NCBI GenBank assembly: GCA_009827215.1
Contig: WUAJ01000048.1
Coordinates: 1 to 12,338 of the forward strand
Origin: Phycisphaeraceae bacterium
GTDB lineage: Bacteria; Planctomycetota; Phycisphaerae; Phycisphaerales; UBA1924
Reading direction: 5' to 3'
Length of the DNA: 12,338 bases
This document shows, in pieces, positions 1 through 7,684 of the stretch; the stretch's first letter is position 1; each line of letters opens with the position of its first letter. The position numbers and the translations under genes were made by a program. The notes under the pieces were generated by a model. It was not told the origin of the DNA, ran no database searches, and worked only from the letters and a program-made list of their open reading frames with translations.

Positions 1-49
1 CTGGGATCTGCTGACTCCGAATCGGAGGAAAAAGCCAGCCCCTGTCCCG

Positions 50-529
50 GTGCATGCAAAGAGCACACCATCGCTCAAACGCGAGACTCCGATGCAGCTC
101 CGCTACGAGCAGATCACCAAGCAGATGCTCGCGGAGCACGGCGTGCGTGTCCGGAAATGGCGCACATCTATGTCAGGTGTTGCTTGGCAAGTGACCTACA
201 AGGACGGGAGCGTGTCCAAACTGATCGAATCTCCCAAACCCAAGGGACCGATGTCCGCGGCTGTGTTCCTTCACGAGATCGGACACCATGCGATTGGGTT
301 CGGGACTTACAAGCCGCGCTGTTTGGAGGAGTACTACGCGTGGAAGTTCTCGATCGAGAAGATGGAAGAACTGGGACTGAATGTGACCGAGCGTGTGCAT
401 CAACGGATGCATGAGTCTCTGGAGTATGCGGTCGCGAAGGCACTGCGACGAGGACTCAAGCGGGTCCCTGAAGAACTGCTCCCCTACCTCCCAAAAGGTG
501 TGCGAGTCGAGCAGCCAATCCGCGTCTGA
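50..529 (+). CDS. Small HEIGH-motif putative zinc metallopeptidase, possibly 5'-partial
   Basis: Unrecognised protein of 159 residues from a GTG at 50. The clearest signal is HEIGH at residues 75-79, the HExxH zinc site of metallopeptidases. It is followed after about 14 residues by EEYYAWKF, which resembles the third-ligand Glu helix of ImmA/IrrE-like (DUF955) gluzincins. That suggests a compact soluble peptidase-like domain, but the family is not certain and the substrate is unknown. There is no signal peptide or membrane segment. The C-terminal third is rich in Arg, Lys and Glu. The start is open: the frame continues without a stop to the left edge, reading a Pro/Lys/Arg-rich stretch, so the gene may begin outside the window. 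ATG 92 is a third option. No good ribosome site precedes 50 or 92; a GGAGGA at 24-29 is too far from 50. The downstream kinase starts 96 bp later on the same strand. Confidence 0.7.
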   Translation: MHAKSTPSLKRETPMQLRYEQITKQMLAEHGVRVRKWRTSMSGVAWQVTYKDGSVSKLIESPKPKGPMSAAVFLHEIGHHAIGFGTYKPRCLEEYYAWKFSIEKMEELGLNVTERVHQRMHESLEYAVAKALRRGLKRVPEELLPYLPKGVRVEQPIRV

Positions 530-625
530 TAAGATCATACCGATGCCGATTCTGACGGATCCTCGAAGCATGAACAGCGAATCCGATGAACTGGACGCTG
601 ATCCTGTGGTATAGATAGGTACACG

Positions 626-3190
626 ATGGAGATGGATCCAAGGGACATCGCGCTGCATGCGGGACGATTGCAAGGCAACGAGCGCGATACCTATCTCGAC
701 AGTGTGTGTGATACGGATTCGGATCTTCGCAAGAAGGTCCTGACACTCATCGAGCTCCAGGAATCGCAGACGATGGAGTTCTCTCACGACGAAGAGCCAT
801 CCGACACGGGTGGTGATCTGATCCTTGAACCGGGAAGTTGGTTCGGGAACTTCAAAATCCAAGGCATGCTTGGACGCGGTGCGATGGGGACTGTCTACCA
901 CGCAGAGCAGCAGAATCCCAAACGCCCCGTCGCGCTCAAGATCATGAACGCGGAGAAGATGACCGAGACTCGGCTCCGCAGATTTGATCTTGAAACCGAA
1001 TCGCTTGCGAAGCTCAAGCATCCGGGAATTGCGACGATCTACGAGTCCGGACAGACCGAGCGGAATGGTCGATACCACCCTTTCTTCGCGATGGAGTATG
1101 TGCAAGGGAAGGAACTGGATCACTACGCAGGGAGTCTTGGTCTCCAAGCACGCGTGGAGCTCCTCAGGACCATCTGTGAAGCGATTGAGCACGCGCACCT
1201 GCGAGGTATTGTGCATCGGGATCTCAAGCCCGCGAACATCGTTGTGGATGAGGATGGACGCGCGCGTGTGCTGGACTTTGGTGTCGCAAAGTCGCTCGAA
1301 CAGGATTCTGGAGTCAAAGAACTCGTCGGGACCATCCCATACATGAGTCCAGAACAACTGCGGCGGGACACGGACATTGATCTGCGGACCGATGTCTTTG
1401 CGTTGGGGGTCATGATCCATGAGGTGCTGACAGGACAACTCCCCAATCGACTCAATGGGAAGACTATTGAGGATGCTTTGGAAGTGGTCTGTCAACCCCC
1501 GAAACTCGACACAAGCGGATTGGATCCAGAGCTCCGCGCGATTGTGACCAAAGCGATGGCACCAGTGCGTGCGGATCGCTATGCCGCGGCTTCGGAGCTT
1601 GCCGGGGATCTACGAAACTACCTGCATCACGAACCCGTTGAGGCGATGAATGGCGGGCGCTGGTATCGCGGACGCAAGTTTGTCAGTCGGAATAAAGCGC
1701 TTGTTGGTCTTGCATGCTTGGTGTTGATGGTGCTGCTTGTTGGCGTGGTCGCCGCGAGTTATCAAGCGGCACGAGCGACCAAGGGGTGGGCGACCGCTGA
1801 ATTACAGCGCGAGCAAGCGGATTTGGCGCGCAGGCTTGCGGAAGAAGAACGCGCACGAGCGATCGCGGTCAACCGGTTCATGGTCGACATGCTCGGATCC
1901 GCGGATCCTGGGTCTACTCTCGGCGAAGAACTCACGGTCCGCGAGGTTCTCGATACCGCTTCCCTTACGGTTGGATCGGATCTTGCTGATCACCCCGGAG
2001 TCCATGCGACCATCCGCATGGCGCTGAGTAACACCTATCTCGGATTGGGAGACCTGACTGCTGCGGAGCAGCACGCACGAGAGATGGTTCGGGTCACGCG
2101 GGAGTCAATGGGTGACCAAAGCTCGCTCACGGCGGATGCAAAGAGCACACTGTCGCTCGTCCTCACAGAGCTTGGCCAATACGACGAAGCAGAAAATTTG
2201 TTGAATGAAGCGGACGAGGTGATCCAGACACTGGGGATGCCCGTCGAGTCCGCGAAGCTGCGGAGTTCACTGGCGCGGATCCATCACATGCGCGGACAGC
2301 ATGATAAATCACTCGAAGAGTGGGCCGCGTGCGAGGAGATTCTTTCTGAGCATTTGGGAGCGAATCATAAAGAAACGCTCATCGTGATGCACAATCGCGG
2401 CGTCGCACTCAAGGACATCGGACGGCTCGCAGAGAGCGAAACGGTCATGAACGAGGTAGTCGAACGCCGGCTCTCGGCGTTTGGTGCGGATCATCCGCAA
2501 ACGCTCGTTGCTCGTGATGTGCTCGCGAGCGTGATTCAGAAGCAAGGACGCGACCAAGAAGCGATTGAAATCTTCCGCGATGTGTGCGATCGCAGAATCC
2601 GCGTGCTCGGCGAAGATCACTTCTCGACACTGCTGTCGATGGGAAATCTCGGCGCGGCTCTCATTCAGATCGGTGAGCTCGATGAAGCGGAAGTGCTGAC
2701 CAAGCGTTCGCTCGAGGGTCATCGGAAACGATTCGGCAATGAACACACCAAGACGCTCGTGCTGATGGGCAACCTCGCGTATCTCCTTGAGGATCAAGGC
2801 AAGGTCGATGAGGCGGCTTCGATGTACCGCGAGGTCATCGATATCCGAGAACGGGCCTCCGGTGGCGTGGACCCCGAGACCTGGTCGCCGATCAATAACC
2901 TCGCGATGCTGCTGATGAACAACTACGGGCTCGAAGAATCCGAGGCGCTGTTCGAGAAGCTCATGGCGATGTGCGAGGCGCTGCTTCCACCAAACCACTA
3001 CTACCTCGCGCTCTTCCGGAACAACTATGGCGAATGTCTCACCAAACTCGGGAAGTATGATGACGCACAGCGAGCGTTTCAGCTCAGTCATCCTGTGATT
3101 GAGGCAACATTCGGCGCTGATCATGCTCGGACACAGAAGAGCCGAGCACGGATGTCAGTGCTAGAGCAGGCACGCGATCAGTCCCCCTGA
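626..3190 (+). CDS. Membrane Ser/Thr protein kinase with C-terminal TPR repeats
   Basis: Hanks-type kinase of 854 residues. An N-terminal helical segment (1-60) precedes the kinase domain at about 76-335. Visible motifs are the Gly loop GRGAMGTV (83-90), Lys105 in VALK, the candidate helix-C Glu123, the catalytic loop HRDLKPAN (197-204), the DFG motif (217-219) and GTIPYMSPE (235-243). All catalytic residues are present, so it should be active. One hydrophobic span (about 358-381) follows, then a charged coiled-coil-like stretch (387-415). From about 455 to the end there are 42-residue TPR units of the kinesin-light-chain type, each with the H-x-x-T-L-x-x-x-x-N/D-L pattern. The expected topology is kinase inside and TPRs outside, a common planctomycete design. 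Its signal and targets are unknown. ATG 626 has a weak AGGT 5 nt upstream; ATG 632 is an alternative. A TATAGAT at 610-616 could be a -10 box, which would make the mRNA nearly leaderless. The 3' end overlaps the convergent oxidoreductase by 13 bp. Confidence 0.95.
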   Translation: MEMDPRDIALHAGRLQGNERDTYLDSVCDTDSDLRKKVLTLIELQESQTMEFSHDEEPSDTGGDLILEPGSWFGNFKIQGMLGRGAMGTVYHAEQQNPKRPVALKIMNAEKMTETRLRRFDLETESLAKLKHPGIATIYESGQTERNGRYHPFFAMEYVQGKELDHYAGSLGLQARVELLRTICEAIEHAHLRGIVHRDLKPANIVVDEDGRARVLDFGVAKSLEQDSGVKELVGTIPYMSPEQLRRDTDIDLRTDVFALGVMIHEVLTGQLPNRLNGKTIEDALEVVCQPPKLDTSGLDPELRAIVTKAMAPVRADRYAAASELAGDLRNYLHHEPVEAMNGGRWYRGRKFVSRNKALVGLACLVLMVLLVGVVAASYQAARATKGWATAELQREQADLARRLAEEERARAIAVNRFMVDMLGSADPGSTLGEELTVREVLDTASLTVGSDLADHPGVHATIRMALSNTYLGLGDLTAAEQHAREMVRVTRESMGDQSSLTADAKSTLSLVLTELGQYDEAENLLNEADEVIQTLGMPVESAKLRSSLARIHHMRGQHDKSLEEWAACEEILSEHLGANHKETLIVMHNRGVALKDIGRLAESETVMNEVVERRLSAFGADHPQTLVARDVLASVIQKQGRDQEAIEIFRDVCDRRIRVLGEDHFSTLLSMGNLGAALIQIGELDEAEVLTKRSLEGHRKRFGNEHTKTLVLMGNLAYLLEDQGKVDEAASMYREVIDIRERASGGVDPETWSPINNLAMLLMNNYGLEESEALFEKLMAMCEALLPPNHYYLALFRNNYGECLTKLGKYDDAQRAFQLSHPVIEATFGADHARTQKSRARMSVLEQARDQSP

Positions 3191-4485
3191 GTGACTGAGC
3201 TGCTGATCGATTTGGCGATCGCGTTCCCGGCGATGATTCCTGTTGACCATGCCCACTGGAAGTTGAATCCACCGATCCGTCCATCGACATCGAGTATTTC
3301 TCCGACGAGCCACAGATCGTCGCATGCTCTTGACGCGAAGTCTTTGCGATTGATCTCCTCGATCGGCACCCCTCCGGCGGTGACCTCGGCGTGGGTGAAT
3401 CCTCGATCCGACTGGATATAGACAGCGCACTGGGTGAGCAGGTGCGAAAGCGATCGACGCTGCTCACGCGTGATCGAATGTCCAGGCATGCTGGGATCGA
3501 CCCCCGCTTGCTCGCAGAGCGATCGCGCGAGACGCTCCGGGATCAACGAACGCAGGTGCGTGATGAGCTGCGCCTTTCCCAGCGTTGAGAGTTCGCTATC
3601 GATCTGATCGAAGGATGCGTCTGGGATCCAGTTGATCTGGAGATGCGCCCCCTTGTCGCTCAGCTTGGCACTGCTCAGGTATCGGGAGACATCCATCGGT
3701 CCGGGACCTGACAATCCGAAATGGGTGCAGAGCAGATCGTTGGTGAATGATTTGAGACGCTTTCCTGTCGAGCTCACGGCGTGGATCGTCGCTCTCGAGC
3801 TGATGCCGGAGAGTTCCCTGACCCAGTTGCTTCGCGGATCAGCGACCAGCGGGACCAGAGCCGGGAGGATGTCCTTGGTGATCGTGTGTCCCAGGGATTG
3901 GGCGATGGCGTATCCATGTCCATCCGAACCAGACTTGGGGAGCGCTTTGCCTCCTGTTGCGAGCACAAGACGCTCCGCATGGATCGGGGGGTGCTCGCGA
4001 TCGCTGTGGATGATGAATCCGTCTTCTGAGTGCTCGACGCGCTCGACACGCCACGGATGGAGGATGGTGATCCCAAGACGATCGACCTCGTCGAGCAGCG
4101 CGTGGAGCACGGTGTGCGCGTCGTCGGTGGCCGGGAACATCTTGCCCGTGGGTTCTTGCTTGAGGGTGACCCCGAGCTGCTCGAAGAAGTCGATGCTGTC
4201 TTGTGCGGAGAAGCGTTTGATCGCCGAGCGGATGATCGGGGGTTTGGTCGTCGCGTACTGATGCTCATCGACGACGTGATGGGTGACATTGCAGCGTCCA
4301 CCTCCGGCGACGAGGATCTTGATGCCGATCTTGTTGGCGCCGTCGATCAGGAGGATGCGATTGGATCTTGGATCGATCCCTTGCGAAGCGAGTGAGCGTG
4401 CGATGGAGATCGCGGTCATCAGTCCCGAAGCGCCGGCTCCGATGATCGCGACATGCGCGGGATCTAATGTGGGAGACGCATGCAT
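3178..4485 (-). CDS. NAD(P)/FAD-dependent oxidoreductase, HI0933/BaiN (YhiN-like) family
   Basis: Flavoprotein of 435 residues from ATG 4485. The N-terminal Rossmann motif IIGAGASGL (about 14-22) binds the ADP part of FAD. The family signature GGGRCN follows at about 61-66. There is a second nucleotide-binding stretch LATGG (about 175-179), AEVTAGGV (about 366-373), and the C-terminal block from GEILDVDG to NFQWAWSTG (about 395-417), which closes over the flavin in this family. Length and motif order match complete members. The physiological substrate of most members is unknown; one, BaiN of gut clostridia, acts in bile-acid dehydroxylation, which cannot be assumed here. The protein is cytosolic, with no signal peptide. 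A GTG at 4494 in the same frame would lie inside the tRNA, so ATG 4485 is preferred. No ribosome site precedes it. The gene is probably cotranscribed with the tRNA-Arg directly upstream. Confidence 0.9.
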   Translation of the reverse strand: MHASPTLDPAHVAIIGAGASGLMTAISIARSLASQGIDPRSNRILLIDGANKIGIKILVAGGGRCNVTHHVVDEHQYATTKPPIIRSAIKRFSAQDSIDFFEQLGVTLKQEPTGKMFPATDDAHTVLHALLDEVDRLGITILHPWRVERVEHSEDGFIIHSDREHPPIHAERLVLATGGKALPKSGSDGHGYAIAQSLGHTITKDILPALVPLVADPRSNWVRELSGISSRATIHAVSSTGKRLKSFTNDLLCTHFGLSGPGPMDVSRYLSSAKLSDKGAHLQINWIPDASFDQIDSELSTLGKAQLITHLRSLIPERLARSLCEQAGVDPSMPGHSITREQRRSLSHLLTQCAVYIQSDRGFTHAEVTAGGVPIEEINRKDFASRACDDLWLVGEILDVDGRIGGFNFQWAWSTGIIAGNAIAKSISSSVTQGD

Positions 4486-4491
4486 AGAAAA

Positions 4492-4565
4492 CACCCCGAG
4501 TAGGATTCGAACCTACGACCTGCGGATTAGAAGTCCGCTGCTCTATCCAGCTGAGCTATCGGGGC
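4492..4565 (-). tRNA. tRNA-Arg (anticodon UCU)
   Basis: Read on the minus strand, the 74 nt fold into a full cloverleaf. The acceptor stem GCCCCGA pairs with TCGGGGT (G-U at the first pair). The D arm is GCTC/GAGC. The anticodon stem GCGGA/TCCGC carries the loop CTTCTAA, giving anticodon TCT, which reads AGA. The variable loop has 5 nt and the T arm is GTAGG-TTCGAAT-CCTAC. The discriminator is G. CCA is not encoded, since TTTTC follows. An arginine identity agrees with A20-type D-loop sequence and the G discriminator seen in other bacterial tRNA-Arg(UCU). Confidence 0.97.
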
Positions 4566-4595
4566 AAGATTGTGCAGATCGCTGGCTTGGGTGCC

Positions 4596-4610
4596 TTGAA
4601 GCTGCTTCAA
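4596..4610. promoter_or_regulatory. Perfect 15 bp palindrome in the divergent intergenic region
   Basis: TTGAAGC-T-GCTTCAA has two perfect 7-base arms around one base. It ends 6 nt before the ATG of the secreted phosphatase-fold gene and lies 30 bp upstream of the tRNA 5' end, in a 51 bp divergent intergenic space. That position suits an operator for a dimeric repressor acting on either transcript. As an RNA hairpin its loop would be too tight, so a DNA site is more likely. No regulator is recognised and a chance palindrome is possible. Confidence 0.35.
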
Positions 4611-4616
4611 TAGAGC

Positions 4617-5795
4617 ATGATAGCACGCTTACGGATTCCGCTCGCCTCGATTCTGCTGGGCTTTGTGCTTTGCGCTCCCTCGCTTGGCGCGGACACCCTG
4701 ATCCGTGTGATGACATTCAATCTCGAGGATGTCCGTCACAGCGAAGCGATTGAACCAGGCAATCGTCGGCTCGAGCGCCTCGCGGAGGTCATCCAGCGAA
4801 TCCGTCCCAATGTGCTGCTGCTCAACGAGATCGAAACACTGCAGGGAGACGACCACTCCAGCGAGCAGATGAGCACCGCGGAGTTGTTTATCCGAAACTA
4901 CCTCACGGTTCCGCAAGCATCGGGTCTGCAGCCGATTGACATGATCAGCTTCACGCCAGCGACCAACACCGGAGTCCACAGCGGGATCGATCTCGATGGT
5001 TCGGGGACGGTTGATCCGACCATCCCACCCAAAACATCAAGACAAACTCAAGAGCAACGAGACTACGGCGGGGACTGCTTCGGATTCGGAGGGTTCCCAG
5101 GACAATACGGCATGGCGCTGCTCGTCGATCCGAGACTCACCATCAACACCGATGCCGTCAGGACATTCCAGCAGTTCCTGTGGAAAGACCTACCAGACGC
5201 GATCGCACCAACCAATCCGGATGGGTCAAACTACTACAGCGATCAAGCGTGGGACATCTTTCGTCTGTCGTCCAAGACCTTCGCGGATGTCCCGATCACG
5301 CTCCCCAATGGCGCGGTGCTCCACGCGTTGATTTCCCACCCCACTCCGCCGGCGTTTGATGGTCCCGAGATGCGGAACAAGCATCGGAATCGCGACGAGA
5401 TCAAGCTGATCCGTGCATACATCGACGACGAGGGATCGCTCTACGACGATGCTGGGGTTCGTGGGGGACTGGCAAATGACGCGCCCTTTGTGATTATGGG
5501 TGATCTGAACGCGGATCCGGTAGACGGGAGTTCTCTGGGGAATCCGATCGGGACGTATCTGCTGAGCAGTCAGCAGGTCGCGCCGGATGTCGAGCCCCGC
5601 TCGTGTGTCGGGGTTGAGCGGCTTGATGAGATGGATACCTCGTCCTTCCGCTTGCGTGTGGATTATGTGCTGCCCTCGTCGGATTGCGAGGTCCTCGATG
5701 CTGGGGTGTGGAGGCACGGCGTGCTGGACGATGAGGGGTTCGCATCGGACCATTTCCCGGTCTGGGTTGATCTGGTTGTCCCAACCCCTGATTGA
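4617..5795 (+). CDS. Secreted endonuclease/exonuclease/phosphatase (EEP) family protein
   Basis: Protein of 392 residues with a signal peptide: MIARLR, a hydrophobic core, and a probable cleavage near PSLGA-DT (residue 25). Mature-protein motifs follow the DNase I-like EEP fold in order. These are MTFNL (Asn35), LLNEIE (Glu71, metal ligand), the HPTPP box (His241) followed by FDGPEMRNKHRNRDE, GDLNADP (Asp296, Asn298) and the terminal SDHFP (Asp378-His379). All catalytic positions are present. A DLDGSG segment (125-130) resembles a calcium loop. The HPTPP-FDGPE-RN subgroup is usually an exported hydrolase; the substrate may be DNA, a phosphodiester or a phospholipid head group, and the sequence does not decide. 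ATG 4617 is the first start after an in-frame TAG at 4611. Only 18 bp separate it from ctaB, so it probably heads that operon, although it has no obvious role in oxidase assembly. Confidence 0.9.
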   Translation: MIARLRIPLASILLGFVLCAPSLGADTLIRVMTFNLEDVRHSEAIEPGNRRLERLAEVIQRIRPNVLLLNEIETLQGDDHSSEQMSTAELFIRNYLTVPQASGLQPIDMISFTPATNTGVHSGIDLDGSGTVDPTIPPKTSRQTQEQRDYGGDCFGFGGFPGQYGMALLVDPRLTINTDAVRTFQQFLWKDLPDAIAPTNPDGSNYYSDQAWDIFRLSSKTFADVPITLPNGAVLHALISHPTPPAFDGPEMRNKHRNRDEIKLIRAYIDDEGSLYDDAGVRGGLANDAPFVIMGDLNADPVDGSSLGNPIGTYLLSSQQVAPDVEPRSCVGVERLDEMDTSSFRLRVDYVLPSSDCEVLDAGVWRHGVLDDEGFASDHFPVWVDLVVPTPD

Positions 5796-5813
5796 ATCGG
5801 GCTACGATCTGTT

Positions 5814-6779
5814 GTGAGCGATGCCATCAGCGAAAACAAGAGCACGGACACCAACGAAGCGATGACTTCGAGTCTCTTGAGTGCGTGCGTGGAGCTCACT
5901 AAGCCTGGGATCACGAAGCTGGTCACAATCACGGCTCTGGTCGGATTGCTGATCGGTGGCCTCCACTATCAGCTGACCGGATTGAGCAACTGGATCATCA
6001 TGATCATCGGATGCGTCATCGGAACAGCCCTCTCGTCTGGAGGTGCCAATGCGCTGAACATGTGGTACGAATCGGACCTCGATGCGCTTATGGATCGGAC
6101 CAAGACGCGTCCGATCCCATCGACGCGGCTGAGTCCGATGTTTGTGCTGTGGTTCGGATTACTGCTCACGATCGTGGGATCGGGAGTGCTGTGGTGGACG
6201 CTGGGATTGATGCCCGCGCTGATTGCTGTCTTCACCACAATCAGCTATGTGGTGATGTACACGCCCCTCAAGACCAAGACGATCACCAATACGCTTGTGG
6301 GTGCTGTTCCCGGCGCGCTTCCGACGATGATCGGGACGACCGCGGTAGCGCCTGGGATCGGGTTTGAGCCGTTGACTGATCCGATCGGGTTGATGCTGTT
6401 CGCGCTGATGTTTGTGTGGCAACTCCCCCACTTCTTTGCGATCGCGTGGATGTGCCGAGTGGATTATGACAAGGGTGGGTTCCGGATGCTCCCGAGCGTG
6501 GATGAATCGGGGAACCACACCGCCGCGGCGATGATCTTCTCGTCGCTCCTGCTGATCCCGATCTCGCTGCTTCCGCTCGAATACATTCCTGAGCTCAGTG
6601 GTTGGGCAACTGGAGCCGCGGGTGTGCTGCTTGGATTGATGCTCGTCTGGCTGTCGATCAGGTTCGCGCGTCTTCGGACGGATCGCTCCGCTCGCGTGGT
6701 GTTCTTTGGATCGATTATTCATCTGCCTCTATATATGGCGGTGTTTGTCATCGAAGCGTTCGTCCGCGGGGTGCTGTGA
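5814..6779 (+). CDS. ctaB: Protoheme IX farnesyltransferase (heme O synthase)
   Basis: UbiA-family membrane prenyltransferase of 321 residues that transfers a farnesyl group to heme B, giving heme O for heme-copper oxidases. Motif 1 reads NMWYESDLDALMDRTKTRP (82-100), with the Asp-rich site for the prenyl diphosphate. The family segment YTPLKTKTITNT with VGAVPGALP follows at 149-170. Motif 2, WQLPHF (202-207), is followed by DYDKGGFRMLP (217-227). About eight hydrophobic spans are visible. Length is typical. The start is a GTG at 5814 without a clear ribosome site; ATG 5862, with a GAAG just upstream, would give a 305-residue protein beginning nearer to the conserved ELTKPGI and is a real alternative. 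The stop overlaps the next start by one base (TGATG), implying translational coupling to the ABC ATPase. The enzyme acts in the inner membrane. Confidence 0.95.
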   Translation: MSDAISENKSTDTNEAMTSSLLSACVELTKPGITKLVTITALVGLLIGGLHYQLTGLSNWIIMIIGCVIGTALSSGGANALNMWYESDLDALMDRTKTRPIPSTRLSPMFVLWFGLLLTIVGSGVLWWTLGLMPALIAVFTTISYVVMYTPLKTKTITNTLVGAVPGALPTMIGTTAVAPGIGFEPLTDPIGLMLFALMFVWQLPHFFAIAWMCRVDYDKGGFRMLPSVDESGNHTAAAMIFSSLLLIPISLLPLEYIPELSGWATGAAGVLLGLMLVWLSIRFARLRTDRSARVVFFGSIIHLPLYMAVFVIEAFVRGVL

Positions 6780-7684
6780 TGCGCTGCGTCGAGGTGGATC
6801 AGCTCCGCGTTGTCTATCCCAACAAGGACGGCGATCGCGTCGCGCTCGATCGCGTCTCGCTGAGCATCGGACACGAATCTGTCGCGCTCCTTGGACCCAA
6901 CGGCGCGGGCAAGTCCACGCTCATGGGCGTCCTGAGCGGGACAGTGTTCCCTGATGAGGGGACTGTGCATCGTGGATACGAGAATGGGCTCGGGATCGTG
7001 TTCCAGACGCCGGCGCTCGATGAGCTGCTGACAGTGCGTGAGAACCTTCGGCTCGCGGGTGATCTCCACGGCATGAGCAAAGACTCGATCAACGGCTCGA
7101 CCCAAGCACTCATTGAGACGCTCGGGATCGTGGATCGGATCGACCAGCAGGTGCGCCGGCTCTCTGGTGGTCTCAAGCGATGCGTGGATCTGGCGCGGGC
7201 GCTGCTCCCAAGTCCGGGATTGCTGCTGCTCGATGAACCCACGACTGGTCTGGATGTCGAGGCGCGTGCCTCGCTGTGGTCCGCGATTGATTCCATCCGC
7301 TCGAAGTCGTCTATGGCGGTGCTGTTTGCGACGCACCTGACGGAAGAAGCGAGCAAGGCGGATCGGGTGATCCTCATGAGCGACGGCAAGGTCGTCGTCG
7401 ACGGCTCACCAAGCGAACTCATCGACGCGCTCGGAGAACGAGTCCTGAGGGTGCAGCTCCGGGACGAGGGTAAGTATGACACACTCGAATCCTGGTGCAA
7501 GGAGATCGGGTGTTCCAGCGTGCATCGCGGAACGGATGTGCTGATCTCGCACGCGGACGCTCAGCACGCCCCGCAGGTTCCAGGAGATCCAATCTCGGTC
7601 ACGCTCGCGGCGCCGACGCTGGAGGATGTGTACCTCTGGCATGCACGCGCTGGGATTGCTGAGAGCATCGGAGGTCCGGCATGA
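6779..7684 (+). CDS. ABC transporter ATP-binding protein
   Basis: ATPase of 301 residues with every expected motif: Walker A GPNGAGKST (39-47), Q-loop Gln76, signature LSGGLKR (128-134), Walker B LLLLDEPTTGLD (148-159) and H-loop His186. The sequence groups with drug-, polysaccharide- or NosF/CcmA-type ATPases that work with ABC-2 permeases. The C-terminal 80 residues form the small accessory domain typical of these. The frame is open further upstream, to 6602, but that part lies over ctaB. ATG 6779, formed within the TGATG junction with ctaB, gives a normal N-terminus and was chosen. The end overlaps the permease start by 4 bases (ATGA). Placement between ctaB and SCO1 suggests a part in terminal-oxidase assembly, for instance moving a heme- or copper-related cargo, but the substrate is inference. 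Confidence 0.93.
   Translation: MRCVEVDQLRVVYPNKDGDRVALDRVSLSIGHESVALLGPNGAGKSTLMGVLSGTVFPDEGTVHRGYENGLGIVFQTPALDELLTVRENLRLAGDLHGMSKDSINGSTQALIETLGIVDRIDQQVRRLSGGLKRCVDLARALLPSPGLLLLDEPTTGLDVEARASLWSAIDSIRSKSSMAVLFATHLTEEASKADRVILMSDGKVVVDGSPSELIDALGERVLRVQLRDEGKYDTLESWCKEIGCSSVHRGTDVLISHADAQHAPQVPGDPISVTLAAPTLEDVYLWHARAGIAESIGGPA

Noticed and set aside
173..1495. 440-codon open frame on the minus strand across the first gene and the kinase.
   Set aside because: No recognisable domain, and it lies opposite a kinase with every catalytic motif. It is explained by codon bias.
2309..3124. 271-codon minus-strand open frame under the TPR region.
   Set aside because: Antisense shadow of repeated, regular TPR codons; no motif or ribosome site.
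6602..6778. Upstream extension of the ABC ATPase frame.
   Set aside because: Lies over the conserved end of ctaB. The TGATG junction at 6777-6781 gives a normal N-terminus.
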